A stretch of 7,323 bases of DNA, taken from the NCBI GenBank assembly GCA_016200785.1, contig JACQED010000076.1, positions 1 to 7,323 of the forward strand, in the 5' to 3' direction. Both the position numbers and the translations under genes were made by a program. This stretch comes from Chloroflexota bacterium (GTDB lineage Bacteria > Chloroflexota > Anaerolineae > Anaerolineales > JACQED01). The notes beneath the pieces were generated by a model. The model did no database searches. It had not been told where the DNA came from and saw only the letters and a list, made by a program, of their open reading frames with translations. Positions within the stretch are counted from its first letter, which is position 1. Every line of letters starts with the position of its first letter. Positions 6,102 through 7,323 of the stretch are shown here, one piece after another.

Positions 6102-7077
6102 CCACGATCTCCGGGTGGGCAAACAACCCCGGCTCGCCGCCGGTGTGCAGAAACACGACGGTCTCGCCCGCCCCGATTCGCCCGGCGCGAATCTCTCCGA
6201 TCAGGCCGGCCATCCCTTTGCCGGTGTAAGTCGGATCGAAGAATGTGCCCTCGGTGCGCGCGACGAGGCGGATGGCCTCTATGCCCTCCGGCGTGGGGAT
6301 GCCGTAGCCGGGGCCGATGTACCCGTCATGCACCAGAATATCGTCGGGGGAAAGATCGATCTTGTGGCCCGCGAGCGCCGCCGCCTCCCGTGCGATGCGT
6401 TCAATGCGTTCGACGCATTCGCTCACCGGGCGGCTGACGGTGACGCCGAGGATGCGACCGGGCGCGCTGTAGATTTTCGCCCCGGCGATCAGTCCGGCCT
6501 GCGTTCCGCACGAACCAGTGGCAAGCACGAGCCAATCAGGCCGCACGCCCATCGCTTCCAACTGCGCGCCCATCTCGCGAACACACTCGACGTAGCCCAG
6601 CGCGCCCAAAGACGACGCGCCGCCGCGCGGCACGATATAAGGACGCCGACCGGCGCGGCGCAATTCATCGGCAGTCTCTTCGATTTGCGCGTCCACCAGC
6701 GCGCGGTCGGGGCTGTCGGTGAAGCGCAACTCAACGCCGAGCAATTCATCCAGCAGAAGATTCCCCTGAGTCTCCTCGGGGCGCGACTCGTGCATCACGG
6801 CCACGATGTCCAGTCCCGCCACTCGCGCCGCCGATGCCGTTGCACGAATATGGTTGGACTGCGGCCCCGCGCCGGTGACAATCACGTCGGCGTTCCGCGC
6901 CAGCGCGTCGGCGATATAGAACTCCAAGCCGCGCACCTTGTTGCCGCCGAAGCCGAAGCCGGTGAGATCATCGCGCTTGATCAAAATGCGCGGCCCCCGC
7001 AGTGCGCGCGTGAGGCGCGAAGCTTCGATCAGGGGAGTGGGCAGTTGACCGAGCGGGTAGCGCGAGGGAAGGGTCAT
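6088..7077 (-). CDS. PLP-dependent D-cysteine desulfhydrase / ACC deaminase family enzyme
   Basis: Fold-type II pyridoxal-phosphate enzyme of 329 residues, normal for the family, cytoplasmic. The family breaks down D-cysteine to pyruvate, H2S and ammonia, or deaminates 1-aminocyclopropane-1-carboxylate. The PLP lysine is K47 in FGGNKVRGLEF. Substrate- and cofactor-binding residues follow in GPQSNHIRATA (S74, N75, H76). The phosphate-binding loop is ATGSCGTQAGL at 186-196. DPTYTGKG at 281-288 and HTGG at 311-314 complete the site. From memory, true ACC deaminases carry Glu after the tyrosine of this motif; here it is Thr (Y284-T285), which favours D-cysteine desulfhydrase, or another small amino acid as substrate. 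The ATG at 7075-7077 follows the previous stop by 2 bases (TAA GG ATG), so translation is probably coupled and no separate strong ribosome site is seen. The last codons and the stop run into a heptamer repeat array, so the final residues (about VASAE) may be repeat-derived. Confidence 0.93.
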   Translation of the reverse strand: MTLPSRYPLGQLPTPLIEASRLTRALRGPRILIKRDDLTGFGFGGNKVRGLEFYIADALARNADVIVTGAGPQSNHIRATASAARVAGLDIVAVMHESRPEETQGNLLLDELLGVELRFTDSPDRALVDAQIEETADELRRAGRRPYIVPRGGASSLGALGYVECVREMGAQLEAMGVRPDWLVLATGSCGTQAGLIAGAKIYSAPGRILGVTVSRPVSECVERIERIAREAAALAGHKIDLSPDDILVHDGYIGPGYGIPTPEGIEAIRLVARTEGTFFDPTYTGKGMAGLIGEIRAGRIGAGETVVFLHTGGEPGLFAHPEIVASAE

Positions 7078-7079
7078 CC

Positions 7080-7323
7080 TTAGGCCGGGGCGAACAGAGG
7101 CTGGTAATCCACCGCCGCCTTGACGACTGCCTGCTGTTCAGCGTACTCCATTGCCCGGAAGTTCTCCGCTGCGGCGATCGCCATCGGCAGAAGCCGAGTA
7201 TCGCCGGGGCTGGCGAAGGCGGTGATGGGCTGAGAGAGAACGAAGCGCACGCTTCGCTCGATGGCCGCTTGCTCGTCGAACGGCTCGTACCACGTGTGAT
7301 AGGCCTTCGGCCTGTCGCCCCAC
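7080..7323 (-). CDS. Aldo/keto reductase-family protein, C-terminal part (5' end outside window)
   Basis: An open frame runs in from the right edge on the - strand to a TAA at 7080-7082, giving 80 complete codons. It begins WGDRPKAYHTWYEPF and continues with AIERSVRFVLSQPITAF, then SPGDTRLLPMAIAAAENF, ending DYQPLFAPA. The segment from TWYEPF through RFVLSQP to PGD resembles the C-terminal region of aldo/keto reductase-like oxidoreductases: a helix, then a strand and loop where the usual SQPVTA and PPGD motifs bind cofactor. The catalytic residues lie outside the window, so activity cannot be judged. Only 2 bases separate its stop from the PLP enzyme's ATG, indicating one operon. It differs from the complete aldo/keto reductase in the window at the C-terminus and is not a recent duplicate. 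A different frame open at 7138-7323 is not the coding one. Confidence 0.8.
   Translation of the reverse strand, partial: WGDRPKAYHTWYEPFDEQAAIERSVRFVLSQPITAFASPGDTRLLPMAIAAAENFRAMEYAEQQAVVKAAVDYQPLFAPA

Noticed and set aside
6052..7083. + strand open frame of 343 codons opposite the PLP-enzyme gene
   Set aside because: The - strand frame has every family motif; the + strand product is His/Arg/Ala-rich with no domain.
1..7323. tRNA, rRNA, insertion sequence, phage or toxin-antitoxin elements
   Set aside because: No transposase, integrase, terminal inverted repeats of an IS, tRNA-like cloverleaf or rRNA sequence was seen. All recognisable genes are metabolic or cell-envelope types.

Overview
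The window is GC-rich bacterial chromosomal DNA. Several traits suggest a Chloroflexota (Anaerolineae-like) genome, perhaps from an environmental assembly: Thr/Pro-rich "TPTPT" linkers and tails on exported proteins, a bacterial LURP-one-like protein, and a BNR-repeat protein of a type I associate with that phylum. The assignment is inference; no rRNA or marker gene is present to confirm it.

Layout. The left part is on the + strand. It holds the Thr/Pro-rich C-terminal tail of a truncated gene (1-141), which overlaps by ATGA the start of a complete M23-family metallopeptidase lipoprotein gene (138-1331). A 138-base gap follows, carrying an elaborate palindrome (1372-1428), and then a complete, canonical transketolase gene (1470-3497). 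The right part is entirely on the - strand. In transcription order it holds the C-terminal end of an aldo/keto reductase-family gene (7323-7080), a PLP-dependent D-cysteine desulfhydrase/ACC-deaminase family gene (7077-6088), a complete aldo/keto reductase (6022-5051), a BNR/YVTN-repeat protein gene that looks broken (5025-4365), and a LURP-one-related gene (4273-3698). The two halves converge on a strong hairpin at 3630-3668, placed and oriented to terminate the LURP-one gene.

How the genes relate. The M23 enzyme would act on peptidoglycan at the cell surface and transketolase in the cytoplasmic pentose phosphate pathway; their adjacency suggests no shared pathway. The first four - strand genes are closely spaced (gaps of 2, 65 and 25 bases) and probably co-transcribed. 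They join two NAD(P)H-type reductases with a PLP enzyme acting on small amino acids, but no specific pathway can be named.

I see no undescribed defence, mobile or multi-gene system here. The items most worth a second look are non-coding or degenerate: heptamer repeat arrays in opposite orientation at 6038-6101, which contain the stop codon of the PLP-enzyme gene; the nested palindrome at 1372-1428; and the internally deleted, frame-shifted BNR-repeat gene.
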